This document shows, piece by piece, positions 1-6,484 of a DNA stretch of 10,546 bases. The first letter of the stretch is position 1. Each line of letters opens with the position of its first letter. Below the pieces are notes generated by a model that saw only the letters and a program-made list of their open reading frames with translations, was not told the origin of the DNA and did not search any database. A program made the position numbers and the translations under genes. Source of the DNA: Nitrososphaeria archaeon (lineage in GTDB: Archaea; Thermoproteota; Nitrososphaeria; JACIWG01); contig JARVJS010000149.1 in NCBI GenBank assembly GCA_029776125.1, forward strand, positions 1 through 10,546, given 5' to 3'.

Positions 1-10
1 AAAGGAGAAG

Positions 11-19
11 ATAAATATA
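11..19 (+). promoter_or_regulatory. TATA-like box of the ferredoxin gene
   Basis: The AT element ATAAATATA lies about 23 bases (centre) before the ferredoxin ATG. A purine-rich stretch (AAAGGAGAAG, 1-10) sits just upstream, where an archaeal BRE would be. This spacing suggests transcription starts at or very near the ATG, giving a leaderless mRNA. The GGAG at 4-7 is too far from the ATG to act as a ribosome binding site. Confidence 0.5.
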
Positions 20-37
20 CTCCCATATGTTATACTT

Positions 38-280
38 ATGCCATATAGGATTACGATAGATAGGGGTTTATGCATTTCGTGTGGTGCAGCTCCAGCAACC
101 TGTCCTAAAGTTTATGAGCTGGGAAGCGATAATGGAAAGAATAAGGTTGTCGAAAGATATAGTGTGGAGCTTGGTCCAGGCAGGTCTGTTGGAATAATTC
201 CAGATGAACTTTATGAATGCGCTAAAGAGGGTGCGGAAGTTTGTCCTGTTTCTGCAATACTTTTGGAAAAGATAGAATAG
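38..280 (+). CDS. Small single-cluster [Fe-S] ferredoxin with an atypical ligand set
   Basis: This 80-residue soluble ferredoxin is an electron carrier, probably cytoplasmic. Cysteines are at 12, 15, 22, 61 and 69. The pattern C12-x2-C15-x2-A18-x3-C22-P and the distal C61-x7-C69-P match the layout of archaeal single-cluster ferredoxins such as that of Pyrococcus. In those proteins the first-motif cysteines plus the last one hold the cluster, and the C22 and C61 equivalents form a disulfide. Here the third cysteine of the CxxCxxC core is Ala18 (codon GCT, 89-91), so only C12, C15 and C69 remain as ordinary ligands. A [3Fe-4S] cluster or a non-cysteine ligand is possible. The ATG was chosen for its TATA spacing and because no in-frame start lies upstream. 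No partner oxidoreductase gene is adjacent. The ferredoxin fold call is firm; cluster type and redox partner are unknown. Confidence 0.88.
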   Translation: MPYRITIDRGLCISCGAAPATCPKVYELGSDNGKNKVVERYSVELGPGRSVGIIPDELYECAKEGAEVCPVSAILLEKIE

Positions 281-281
281 G

Positions 282-289
282 TTAAATAC
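282..289 (+). promoter_or_regulatory. TATA-like box of the enolase-superfamily gene
   Basis: TTAAATAC lies 23 to 30 bases before the ATG at 312, in the 31-base gap after the ferredoxin stop. The spacing predicts a leaderless transcript separate from, or additional to, read-through from the ferredoxin gene. Confidence 0.55.
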
Positions 290-311
290 CATATCCATAG
301 ACAACATAAGT

Positions 312-1466
312 ATGTCAAAGATTGTTGATATCCTAGTATATCCCGTATACTCTGAAGCAACTTCTGCAATCTCAGGCTATCTGCCATTCCAGAAATCTCT
401 TGAAAAGACTGTTAGACGTGGATATTCTTCATGTTTTGTTAAGGTCGTTACTGAGGATGGCTTATATGGTTTCGGAGAATGCTGGGTTAGGGAGGTTCCT
501 CAAGCTACAGCTGAAATTGTTAGAAGACTTTTAAAAAATATTGTTGTAGGAAAAAGTCCCTTTGACATTGAAGTCTTGTGGGAGGAAATGTTTGCTTCCC
601 TTAAGAATAGAGGGCATACGAGGGGATATTTTATAGAAGCCTTGGCAGGAATAGATATTGCACTATGGGATCTGAAGGGAAAGATTCTCCAGCAGCCAGT
701 ATACAATCTACTTGGTGGAAGATTTAGGGAAAATTTAAAGGCTTACGCTTCATCGATCGTCTTTGGTAAGCCTTTAGAGATGGCTAAGAGGGCTAGAGAA
801 TGGGTTGATGAGGGGCACGATCAGATTAAGGTTAAGGTTGGTATGGGTGTTGAACGGGATATAGAAAATTTGAAGGCAATAAGAGATGAAGTGGGGAAAG
901 ATGTTGAGATAATGGCTGACGCGAATTCAGCCTACAATTTTAATAGTGCATTAAAGCTCGCAAGATTTCTTGAAAGGATCGAAGTAAGGTGGTTTGAGGA
1001 ACCTTTACCGGCCTACGATCTAAAGGGGTATATTGCTTTAAAGAAGAAAGTTGATGTGCCAATAGCCTGCGGGGAATCACTTTTCACAGCATACGATTTC
1101 AGAGACTATATCGAAAATGAGGCTGTTGACATTATACAGCCGGATATTGCAAGAGCTGGGGGGATAACAGAATGTTCAAGAATAGTACATCTTGCGAGAG
1201 CATATAATATACAGTACTCTCCTCACGTAGGCTTATCTGGTGCAGGCTGTAGGGCTGCAACATTACATCTTTCAGCATCAATTTGCCCAGAAACATTTCT
1301 AACATATGAAGTTTATGATATAAAGGAGAGTCCAAACCCATTCTCGAATAGCATATGCAACAGGCCTGTGGAAATATTTTCTAAAGGATACGTTAAAGTT
1401 CCAGAAGGAATTGGCCTAGGATTAGAAATTGATGAAAAAAAGTTAGAGCAATTTTTGTGCAAATAA
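312..1466 (+). CDS. Enolase-superfamily sugar-acid dehydratase/racemase (mandelate racemase subgroup)
   Basis: This 384-residue protein has the usual length and two-domain layout of the mandelate racemase/muconate lactonizing enzyme family: an N-terminal capping domain (about 1-130) and a C-terminal barrel. The active-site set is complete. K173-V-K175 forms the KxK base. The Mg-ligand strands carry D203 in DAN, E229/E230 in FEEP and E255 in GES. D278 (in QPD) and H305 (in SPH) form the His-Asp dyad that marks the mandelate racemase subgroup. These enzymes abstract the proton alpha to a carboxylate, and most act as sugar-acid dehydratases, for example on gluconate, galactonate or similar aldonates. 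The exact substrate cannot be read from the sequence. The CE7 esterase follows 44 bases downstream, which suits carbohydrate catabolism. The start has a well-placed TATA element and no Shine-Dalgarno site. Confidence 0.88.
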   Translation: MSKIVDILVYPVYSEATSAISGYLPFQKSLEKTVRRGYSSCFVKVVTEDGLYGFGECWVREVPQATAEIVRRLLKNIVVGKSPFDIEVLWEEMFASLKNRGHTRGYFIEALAGIDIALWDLKGKILQQPVYNLLGGRFRENLKAYASSIVFGKPLEMAKRAREWVDEGHDQIKVKVGMGVERDIENLKAIRDEVGKDVEIMADANSAYNFNSALKLARFLERIEVRWFEEPLPAYDLKGYIALKKKVDVPIACGESLFTAYDFRDYIENEAVDIIQPDIARAGGITECSRIVHLARAYNIQYSPHVGLSGAGCRAATLHLSASICPETFLTYEVYDIKESPNPFSNSICNRPVEIFSKGYVKVPEGIGLGLEIDEKKLEQFLCK

Positions 1467-1472
1467 TTTTTT
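1467..1472 (+). terminator. Poly-T transcription terminator after the enolase-superfamily gene
   Basis: Six T residues follow immediately after the TAA stop. Archaeal RNA polymerase commonly terminates at T-runs without needing a hairpin. An A6 run at 1475-1480 gives a near-mirror structure that could also terminate antisense transcripts. A run of six is short, so this is tentative. Confidence 0.4.
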
Positions 1473-1477
1473 ACAAA

Positions 1478-1487
1478 AAATTTATTA
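1478..1487 (+). promoter_or_regulatory. TATA-like box of the CE7 esterase gene
   Basis: AAATTTATTA lies with its centre about 28 bases before the ATG at 1511, predicting a leaderless mRNA. The nearer ATG at 1502 is followed at once by TAG and cannot be the start. Confidence 0.5.
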
Positions 1488-1510
1488 CTCAACTAAATAG
1501 AATGTAGTGT

Positions 1511-2473
1511 ATGCCTCTTGTAGACTTAACATTAAAAGAGCTTAAAGAATACAAGCCACCACTAACGAGAAGAAATGATTTTAAAAGATTTTGGGAAGAA
1601 AATGTTAAACTCGCAGAAGAACAGCCACTAAACTTTAATGAAAAGAAAGTAGAATATTTTACAAACAGAGTGGAAGTTTATAAAATCATCTTTGAAGGAT
1701 ACATTGACAAAACTCCAATAACAGCATTCTTTGCAAAAGATTCAAAGAGCATGGAACCATCACCAACAATAGTGTTCTTTCACGGATACGGTTCAAGTAA
1801 GGGTGTGATAACAGACTATCTTGGCTGGATAATGCTTGGTTTCTCGATCTTAGCTGTTGACGTTCGAGGTCAGGCTGGTGAAGCACCAGACCATGCAAGA
1901 TATCCTTTCGGAAACATTACAGGTAACATGACAAAAGGTATACAAGATAAAAGCACCTACTATTACAGGTATGTTTTCATGGACTGTTATAGGGCAATAA
2001 AATATGCTATAGAAAGAAAGGATGTTGATGAAGATAGAGTCGGCGTTTCTGGAATGAGTCAAGGTGGAGGCTTATCCATAGCAACTGCAGCCTTACATCC
2101 TAAAGTTAAAATTGCAATGCCAAGTGTACCATACCTATGCCACTTTGATAGGGCAGTATATGTTGCAGAATCAGGACCATATCTTGAAATATTAAACTAT
2201 CTTAGAATTAGACCAGAAGAGGAAGAAAAAATTATGGAAACTCTCTCATACTTTGATGTAATGAACTTTGCACCAGAAATCAATAAGCCAACAATATTTT
2301 CTGTTGGCCTAATAGACACAGTATGCCCCCCCTCAACAGTATTCGCTACCTACAACCATTTAGCTTCTAAAGAAAAGGCTATAGAAGTCTATTACGGAAT
2401 GGCACATGAAGAAATAGGTGTGCATATAGAAAAGAAGATGAAGTGGGCTACTAGGTACCTTCAAAGTAAATGA
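1511..2473 (+). CDS. Carbohydrate esterase family 7 (acetyl xylan esterase / cephalosporin-C deacetylase)
   Basis: This 320-residue alpha/beta hydrolase has the normal length for the CE7 (AXE1) family, which removes acetyl groups from xylo-oligosaccharides and related substrates. The family signatures are all present. The RGQ motif is at 119-121, the nucleophile S183 lies in G-M-S-Q-G-G (181-186), the acid D269 is in GLID followed by CPPST, and the catalytic H299 is followed by E300 (the HE motif). The oxyanion-side HGYG is at 91-94. There is no signal peptide, so it should act inside the cell on imported acetylated sugars, as is common for this family. It follows the enolase-superfamily gene, suggesting a shared role in polysaccharide breakdown, though each gene has its own promoter-like element. 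The gene looks more A-rich on its coding strand than the T/G-rich genes to its right, with proline mostly CCA. Confidence 0.9.
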   Translation: MPLVDLTLKELKEYKPPLTRRNDFKRFWEENVKLAEEQPLNFNEKKVEYFTNRVEVYKIIFEGYIDKTPITAFFAKDSKSMEPSPTIVFFHGYGSSKGVITDYLGWIMLGFSILAVDVRGQAGEAPDHARYPFGNITGNMTKGIQDKSTYYYRYVFMDCYRAIKYAIERKDVDEDRVGVSGMSQGGGLSIATAALHPKVKIAMPSVPYLCHFDRAVYVAESGPYLEILNYLRIRPEEEEKIMETLSYFDVMNFAPEINKPTIFSVGLIDTVCPPSTVFATYNHLASKEKAIEVYYGMAHEEIGVHIEKKMKWATRYLQSK

Positions 2474-2480
2474 ATATAAC

Positions 2481-2486
2481 TTTTTT
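2481..2486 (+). terminator. Poly-T transcription terminator after the CE7 esterase gene
   Basis: A T6 run begins eight bases after the TGA stop and fits an archaeal intrinsic terminator. It overlaps the AT element TTTTAAATAA (2483-2492), which may instead serve as the TATA box of the following kinase gene, so the assignment is ambiguous. Confidence 0.35.
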
Positions 2487-2514
2487 AAATAACATTATCA
2501 TATAATTGGAGTGA
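2483..2514 (+). promoter_or_regulatory. Promoter region and Shine-Dalgarno-like site of the sensor kinase gene
   Basis: TTTTAAATAA (2483-2492) is a possible TATA box, with a second AT-rich candidate around 2494-2507. GGAGTGA at 2508-2514 resembles the archaeal Shine-Dalgarno GGAGGTGA with one base missing. It ends six bases before the TTG start at 2521. This is the only gene in the window with such a site in a functional position, which fits its weak TTG start codon. Confidence 0.4.
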
Positions 2515-2520
2515 ATATTT

Positions 2521-4221
2521 TTGAAGAAAGGTGAAAAGGCATTTGTTATAGTTATTATCTCGACTATAGTGATAATTATTGTACAACTTATACTAGGTCA
2601 AAGTATGCTTGCCCATTTTGAGGTGATAGAAAAAAGGCAGATGGTTGAAGACCTTAGAAATATAGAAAATGGTATTGAATGGAATATTAGAGGATTGGAT
2701 TTAATTGTAAAAGATTGGGCATATTGGGACGATACCTATAATTTTATGCAAACGAAAAGTAGTGCTTTTATTCAAAGTAATTTAATTGGCTCTGTTTTTG
2801 AAAATTTAAAGGTCAATCTTATCATTTTCATAGATAACAATGGAGAAATTTTTTGGGGAACTGCATACAATTTGACAACTAAAGAGATGACGCCATTGCC
2901 ACAAAGCTTAAATGTTCACATACAACCTAATTCAAATATTTTTAAAAGTTGCTTAGAGAAGAATGGTTTAAGAGGAATAGTTATTTTAGAAAGGGCTACA
3001 TTATTTTCTATGTACCCTATCTTGACAAGCGAAGGAAAGGGTCCATCAACGGGATTTTTGTTGATGGGTAGATATCTTGATTTCCAATTAAATGATATTA
3101 AAGCCATGTTGGGAAAGAATTTTTCTGTTTACATTTTGGGAGTTGAACTAGAAAGGGTAGAAGGTGAACTATTTTATGAAGGCATTTACATTAAGCCATT
3201 AAATGAAAATATTATTGGATATAGAGTTCTTAAGGATGTTTATGGTAAGGATGCTTTAGTCATTGAACTTGCAGAGTCTAGGTGGATTTATAGGGAAGGT
3301 GTTGTTCACGTCTTTTACTTTGCTTTTGCAACCTTATCATGTACAACTCTAATTGGTGTAGGCATTTTTTTGATTTTCAAACATGGGATTTTAGGTGACA
3401 TTGAAAGAGTTGATAAAGAATTAGAAAGGATTGGTGAAAGTGGAGATATTACTGCAAGAGTGAGTGTAAAAGGTGATGATGAAATATCTAACATGTGTAA
3501 AATTATTAATGGAATGCTTGATAAGCTTGAAAAGGCTCAAGCTAAGCTTCAGGAAGAGCGTGTTTCTGCTATTGGAGAAACTGCGAAAATTATTGCGCAC
3601 GACCTTAGAAATCCTCTTCAATCTATAGTTAATAACGTTTATTTGATTGAAGAGAAGGTTAGGTCTTATAAAACTCTTCAACCAGATCTTCTTGAAAAAC
3701 TGGACTCTATAAAGCTCCAAATAAATTATATGGATAAGATTGTTTCCGACCTTTACTATTATGGGGAAACCCTTCAGATTATTAAGAAAGAAATTGATTT
3801 ATGTAATTTTATAAGGGATACTCTCTCATATACACCTGTGTCTCCAAATGTTAAAACTGAAATATTTTGTGAAGAGGGGTTAAAGGTTGTTTCTGACCCC
3901 ATAATCTTAAGACGTGTTCTCGCAAATATTATTCTTAATGCTGTACAGGCGATGCCTGAGGGTGGAAAATTGATTATAGGTGGTGTAAGAGAGGGTGAAG
4001 AGGTTGTTTTAACTGTTACAGACACTGGTAGAGGTATTCCTAGAGAATTGCAGGAAAAGGTTTTTGAACCACTTTTTACTACAAAGTCTAAGGGTATGGG
4101 GTTGGGGCTTGCTGTGTGTAAAAGGCTCATAGAATTTTTAGGTGGTAAAATAACTTTTTATAGCATGGAAGGTGTTGGTACAACATTTACTATAACACTT
4201 CCATTGTCCAATGTCAAATAA
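2521..4221 (+). CDS. Membrane sensor histidine kinase: CHASE4-HAMP-HisKA-HATPase
   Basis: This 566-residue two-component sensor starts at TTG. An in-frame TGA at 2512-2514 rules out any earlier start, and the next ATG (residue 29) would cut off the first membrane helix. Domain order: membrane helix 1 (about 7-26); an extracytoplasmic CHASE4-type sensor (about 40-255) with the hallmark DWAYWDDTY at 65-73; membrane helix 2 (about 262-286); HAMP linker (about 287-340); HisKA with phospho-acceptor H360 in HDLRNP; and the ATPase domain. The ATPase has an N-box N473, the G1 motif DTGRGIP (501-507), F515, and the G2 motif GMGLGL (525-530). All catalytic boxes look intact, so it should autophosphorylate on H360. 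There is no receiver domain and no response regulator beside it. The ligand is unknown; CHASE4 is common in archaeal and bacterial sensors. Confidence 0.93.
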   Translation: MKKGEKAFVIVIISTIVIIIVQLILGQSMLAHFEVIEKRQMVEDLRNIENGIEWNIRGLDLIVKDWAYWDDTYNFMQTKSSAFIQSNLIGSVFENLKVNLIIFIDNNGEIFWGTAYNLTTKEMTPLPQSLNVHIQPNSNIFKSCLEKNGLRGIVILERATLFSMYPILTSEGKGPSTGFLLMGRYLDFQLNDIKAMLGKNFSVYILGVELERVEGELFYEGIYIKPLNENIIGYRVLKDVYGKDALVIELAESRWIYREGVVHVFYFAFATLSCTTLIGVGIFLIFKHGILGDIERVDKELERIGESGDITARVSVKGDDEISNMCKIINGMLDKLEKAQAKLQEERVSAIGETAKIIAHDLRNPLQSIVNNVYLIEEKVRSYKTLQPDLLEKLDSIKLQINYMDKIVSDLYYYGETLQIIKKEIDLCNFIRDTLSYTPVSPNVKTEIFCEEGLKVVSDPIILRRVLANIILNAVQAMPEGGKLIIGGVREGEEVVLTVTDTGRGIPRELQEKVFEPLFTTKSKGMGLGLAVCKRLIEFLGGKITFYSMEGVGTTFTITLPLSNVK

Positions 4222-4231
4222 TTTCCTAACA

Positions 4232-4241
4232 TTATATAAAA
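4232..4241 (+). promoter_or_regulatory. TATA box of the radical SAM gene
   Basis: TTATATAAAA is the strongest TATA match in the window. Its centre is about 25 bases before the GTG at 4262 and about 34 before the ATG at 4271. The expected start of transcription therefore falls at or beside the GTG. Confidence 0.6.
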
Positions 4242-4261
4242 AGGGATAAACTTAATTCTAT

Positions 4262-5323
4262 GTGACATCTATGAGTTTAGAACTTTTAAAGTATCCTTCA
4301 GTGAAGGAATCAATATTTTATGAAAGGTTATGTGATGATAAGGTTAAATGTTCTTTGTGTGAAAGAAGATGTGTTATTTCTGTTGGAGCTAGGGGTTTTT
4401 GTGGTACAAGAATCAATGTCGATGGAAAACTTTACTCGCTTGTGTATGGTGATGTTAGTGCTATTGAAAGTAGACCTATTGAAATTAAACCATTCTACCA
4501 TTATTGGCCCGGTTCAACTGCACTAACATTTTCCACATGGTCTTGTAACTTTATATGTCCTTGGTGTCAAAACTTTCATCTTTCAAGAACCTTGCCATCT
4601 CCTTCGAGAGCCTCATTTCTCGATCCTAGATTGGTTGTTGAACTTGCTCTAAAGTATGGTGACCAAGGTTTGTGTGCAAGTTTTCAGGAGCCAACCCTTT
4701 TGACTGAGTGGGCTGGAGATGTTTTTAGTAGGGGTTCTAAACTAGGATTGTACTGCTGTTATGTAAGTAATGGTTATCTTACCATCGAAGCTTTGAATTT
4801 TTTGAAGAATAATGGCTTAGATGGGTTAAAGATCGATGTTAAAGGTGACGCTATTACATATAGTAAATATCTTGGTGGTCTAGATGTTGAAGTGGTTTGG
4901 AGGAATGTTAGGGAAGCTAAAAGGCTCGGCTTACATGTTGAGGTTGTGAATCTCATAGTTACTGGTGTAAACGATAGTGAAGACTGTATTAGGTTGATTG
5001 TTGAAAGGCATGTTAAAGAAGCAGGTCCTGAAACTCCAATACATTTTACCAGATATTTTCCAGCATACAAGTTTAAAGCTCCACCAACTAAGGTTGAAGT
5101 TCTTGAAATGGCCTACAGTTTAGCGAAGAAGGTTGGTGTATGGTATCCTTATGTTGGTAATGTTCCAGGCCACAAGTTTTCTCACACATACTGCCATAAT
5201 TGTGGTGAAAGGGTTATTGTTAGGTCTGACTTTAAAGTTTTAGGCTACTATCTTTCTGATGATGGAAGATGTCCTAAATGTGGTGTACAAATTCCTATTA
5301 GGGGTAAATTTGTTAGGAGGTAA
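4262..5323 (+). CDS. amrS: AmmeMemoRadiSam-system radical SAM enzyme (PflA-like)
   Basis: This 353-residue radical SAM protein resembles the radical SAM member of the AMMECR1/Memo/radical SAM trio. The cluster motif C95-x3-C99-x2-C102 (SCNFICPWCQN) binds the [4Fe-4S] centre that cleaves AdoMet. Upstream is a conserved cysteine set, C30-x2-C33-x3-C37 and C47 (with G-x-R following), then HYWPGS at 80-85. A C-terminal zinc-ribbon pair, C311-x2-C314 and C337-x2-C340, completes the family layout. Its substrate is not known to me. AMMECR1 and Memo homologues are not in this window. The start is either GTG 4262 (favoured by TATA spacing, leaderless) or ATG 4271, three codons in, which would leave a nine-base leader. 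The family call is firm. Confidence 0.88.
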   Translation: MTSMSLELLKYPSVKESIFYERLCDDKVKCSLCERRCVISVGARGFCGTRINVDGKLYSLVYGDVSAIESRPIEIKPFYHYWPGSTALTFSTWSCNFICPWCQNFHLSRTLPSPSRASFLDPRLVVELALKYGDQGLCASFQEPTLLTEWAGDVFSRGSKLGLYCCYVSNGYLTIEALNFLKNNGLDGLKIDVKGDAITYSKYLGGLDVEVVWRNVREAKRLGLHVEVVNLIVTGVNDSEDCIRLIVERHVKEAGPETPIHFTRYFPAYKFKAPPTKVEVLEMAYSLAKKVGVWYPYVGNVPGHKFSHTYCHNCGERVIVRSDFKVLGYYLSDDGRCPKCGVQIPIRGKFVRR

Positions 5324-5336
5324 CTTTTCGGATAAG

Positions 5337-5345
5337 GTTAAATTT
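5337..5345 (+). promoter_or_regulatory. TATA-like box of the M24 peptidase gene
   Basis: GTTAAATTT is centred about 29 bases before the ATG at 5370, again predicting a leaderless transcript. It resembles the GTTAAATAC element before the enolase-superfamily gene. Confidence 0.45.
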
Positions 5346-5369
5346 GGCTAAAAAGTATCCTTGTAACAT

Positions 5370-6443
5370 ATGATTTCCTATATTAAAGAGAGGAGAAAAA
5401 AGATTCTTTTGAAAGCTGAGGAGCTTGGCTTTAAGCAGATTCTTGTAACTGGTGTTGAAAACATTTACTATTTTACTGGATTTTGGGGTGGCGGCTATCT
5501 TCTTTTAACCCAGGATGGTACTAGACTGTTCACTGGCCTTCTTGAAAAGAATAGAGCTTCCGAAAATTCTTTTGATACCGAGGTTGTTTGCACACCTTTG
5601 GGTGAAACAGTTTTTTCCCTTCTAAAGCAGTATGTTAGTGGTAAACTGCTTGTTGACGAGGTTCCATTTACAGTAAAAGAACGTTTGGAAAAGAATTTGA
5701 ATGTAAGCTTAGCTGTTGAGCCTAAAATTTTCTATGGTCTTAGGAGGATTAAGGATGAATACGAGGTTAGCCTATTGAAGGAGGCTTCGAAGCGTGTTGA
5801 CATGCTCTATGAACTTTCTACAAAAATTATTAGGGAAGGTCTTAGTGAGAGGGAAGTTGCTTCTAGAATTGTTGGTGAAGCTATAGGCCTAGGTCTTGAC
5901 ACACCATATGTTAACACTGACTTTACGCCAATAATAGTTGCTTCTGGTCCAAATTCTTCATTTCCACATGCTCAGGTTAGTGATAGGATGCTTAGGCATG
6001 GTGATGCTGTAAAGCTAGATTTTTTCTTTAGATATAAGGGCTATGTTTCTGACGAAACTAGAACCTTTGTCCTCGGCCGTGCCTCAAGTGAGTTTAAGCA
6101 TGTTTATGAAAGTGTACTATTGGCTCAGGAGGAGGGTGTTAGGGCTATGGCGGCTGGAGTTAAAACTGGTGAAGTTGACTCTATATGTAGGAAACTTATT
6201 GGTGAAAGAGGTTATGGAGAATATTTTATTCATGGTACTGGTCATGGTGTTGGTTTAGAGGTTCATGAGCCTCCAACTCTTTCAGTGAACCAGTCTGAGT
6301 TGCTTGAGTTGGGTAACGTTGTTACTGTGGAGCCTGGTGTTTATATTCCTAAAAGGTTTGGTGTACGCATTGAGGATACAGTTTATGTTGGTGAAAGAGT
6401 AGAATGTTTAACAAATTTTACTAAGGAATTGATTGAATTATAG
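5370..6443 (+). CDS. M24-family Xaa-Pro peptidase (aminopeptidase P / prolidase type)
   Basis: This 357-residue cytoplasmic metallopeptidase has an N-terminal creatinase-like domain (about 1-125) and a C-terminal pita-bread catalytic domain. The five metal ligands of the M24 family are visible: D217 (KLDFF), D228 (SDETRTF), H292 (GTGHGVG), E321 (VEPGVY) and E335 (RIED). The substrate-binding histidines H200 (FPHA) and H299 (VHEPP) are also present. The length matches archaeal prolidases and Xaa-Pro aminopeptidases, which cleave peptides next to proline and typically need two divalent metals such as Co or Mn. Whether it prefers dipeptides (prolidase) or longer peptides cannot be told from the sequence. 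The gene stands 46 bases after the radical SAM gene and has its own TATA-like element. Confidence 0.92.
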   Translation: MISYIKERRKKILLKAEELGFKQILVTGVENIYYFTGFWGGGYLLLTQDGTRLFTGLLEKNRASENSFDTEVVCTPLGETVFSLLKQYVSGKLLVDEVPFTVKERLEKNLNVSLAVEPKIFYGLRRIKDEYEVSLLKEASKRVDMLYELSTKIIREGLSEREVASRIVGEAIGLGLDTPYVNTDFTPIIVASGPNSSFPHAQVSDRMLRHGDAVKLDFFFRYKGYVSDETRTFVLGRASSEFKHVYESVLLAQEEGVRAMAAGVKTGEVDSICRKLIGERGYGEYFIHGTGHGVGLEVHEPPTLSVNQSELLELGNVVTVEPGVYIPKRFGVRIEDTVYVGERVECLTNFTKELIEL

Positions 6444-6453
6444 TAGTGCGATA

Positions 6454-6466
6454 ATTATTTATATTA
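6454..6466 (+). promoter_or_regulatory. TATA box region of pyrG
   Basis: ATTATTTATATTA lies between the peptidase stop and the CTP synthase ATG. Its centre is about 25 bases before the ATG at 6485, which fits a leaderless mRNA. No Shine-Dalgarno site is present. Confidence 0.55.
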
Positions 6467-6484
6467 TTAATCAGATTACCTTTT

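Noticed and set aside
3774..4130. A 118-codon open frame antisense to the kinase ATPase domain
   Set aside because: There is no family resemblance and no promoter or ribosome site; the sense strand codes for well-conserved kinase motifs.
5316..5321. GGAGGT, a good Shine-Dalgarno match, near the end of the radical SAM gene
   Set aside because: It lies about 49 bases before the next start codon, too far to serve it, and simply encodes the C-terminal arginines and part of the stop.
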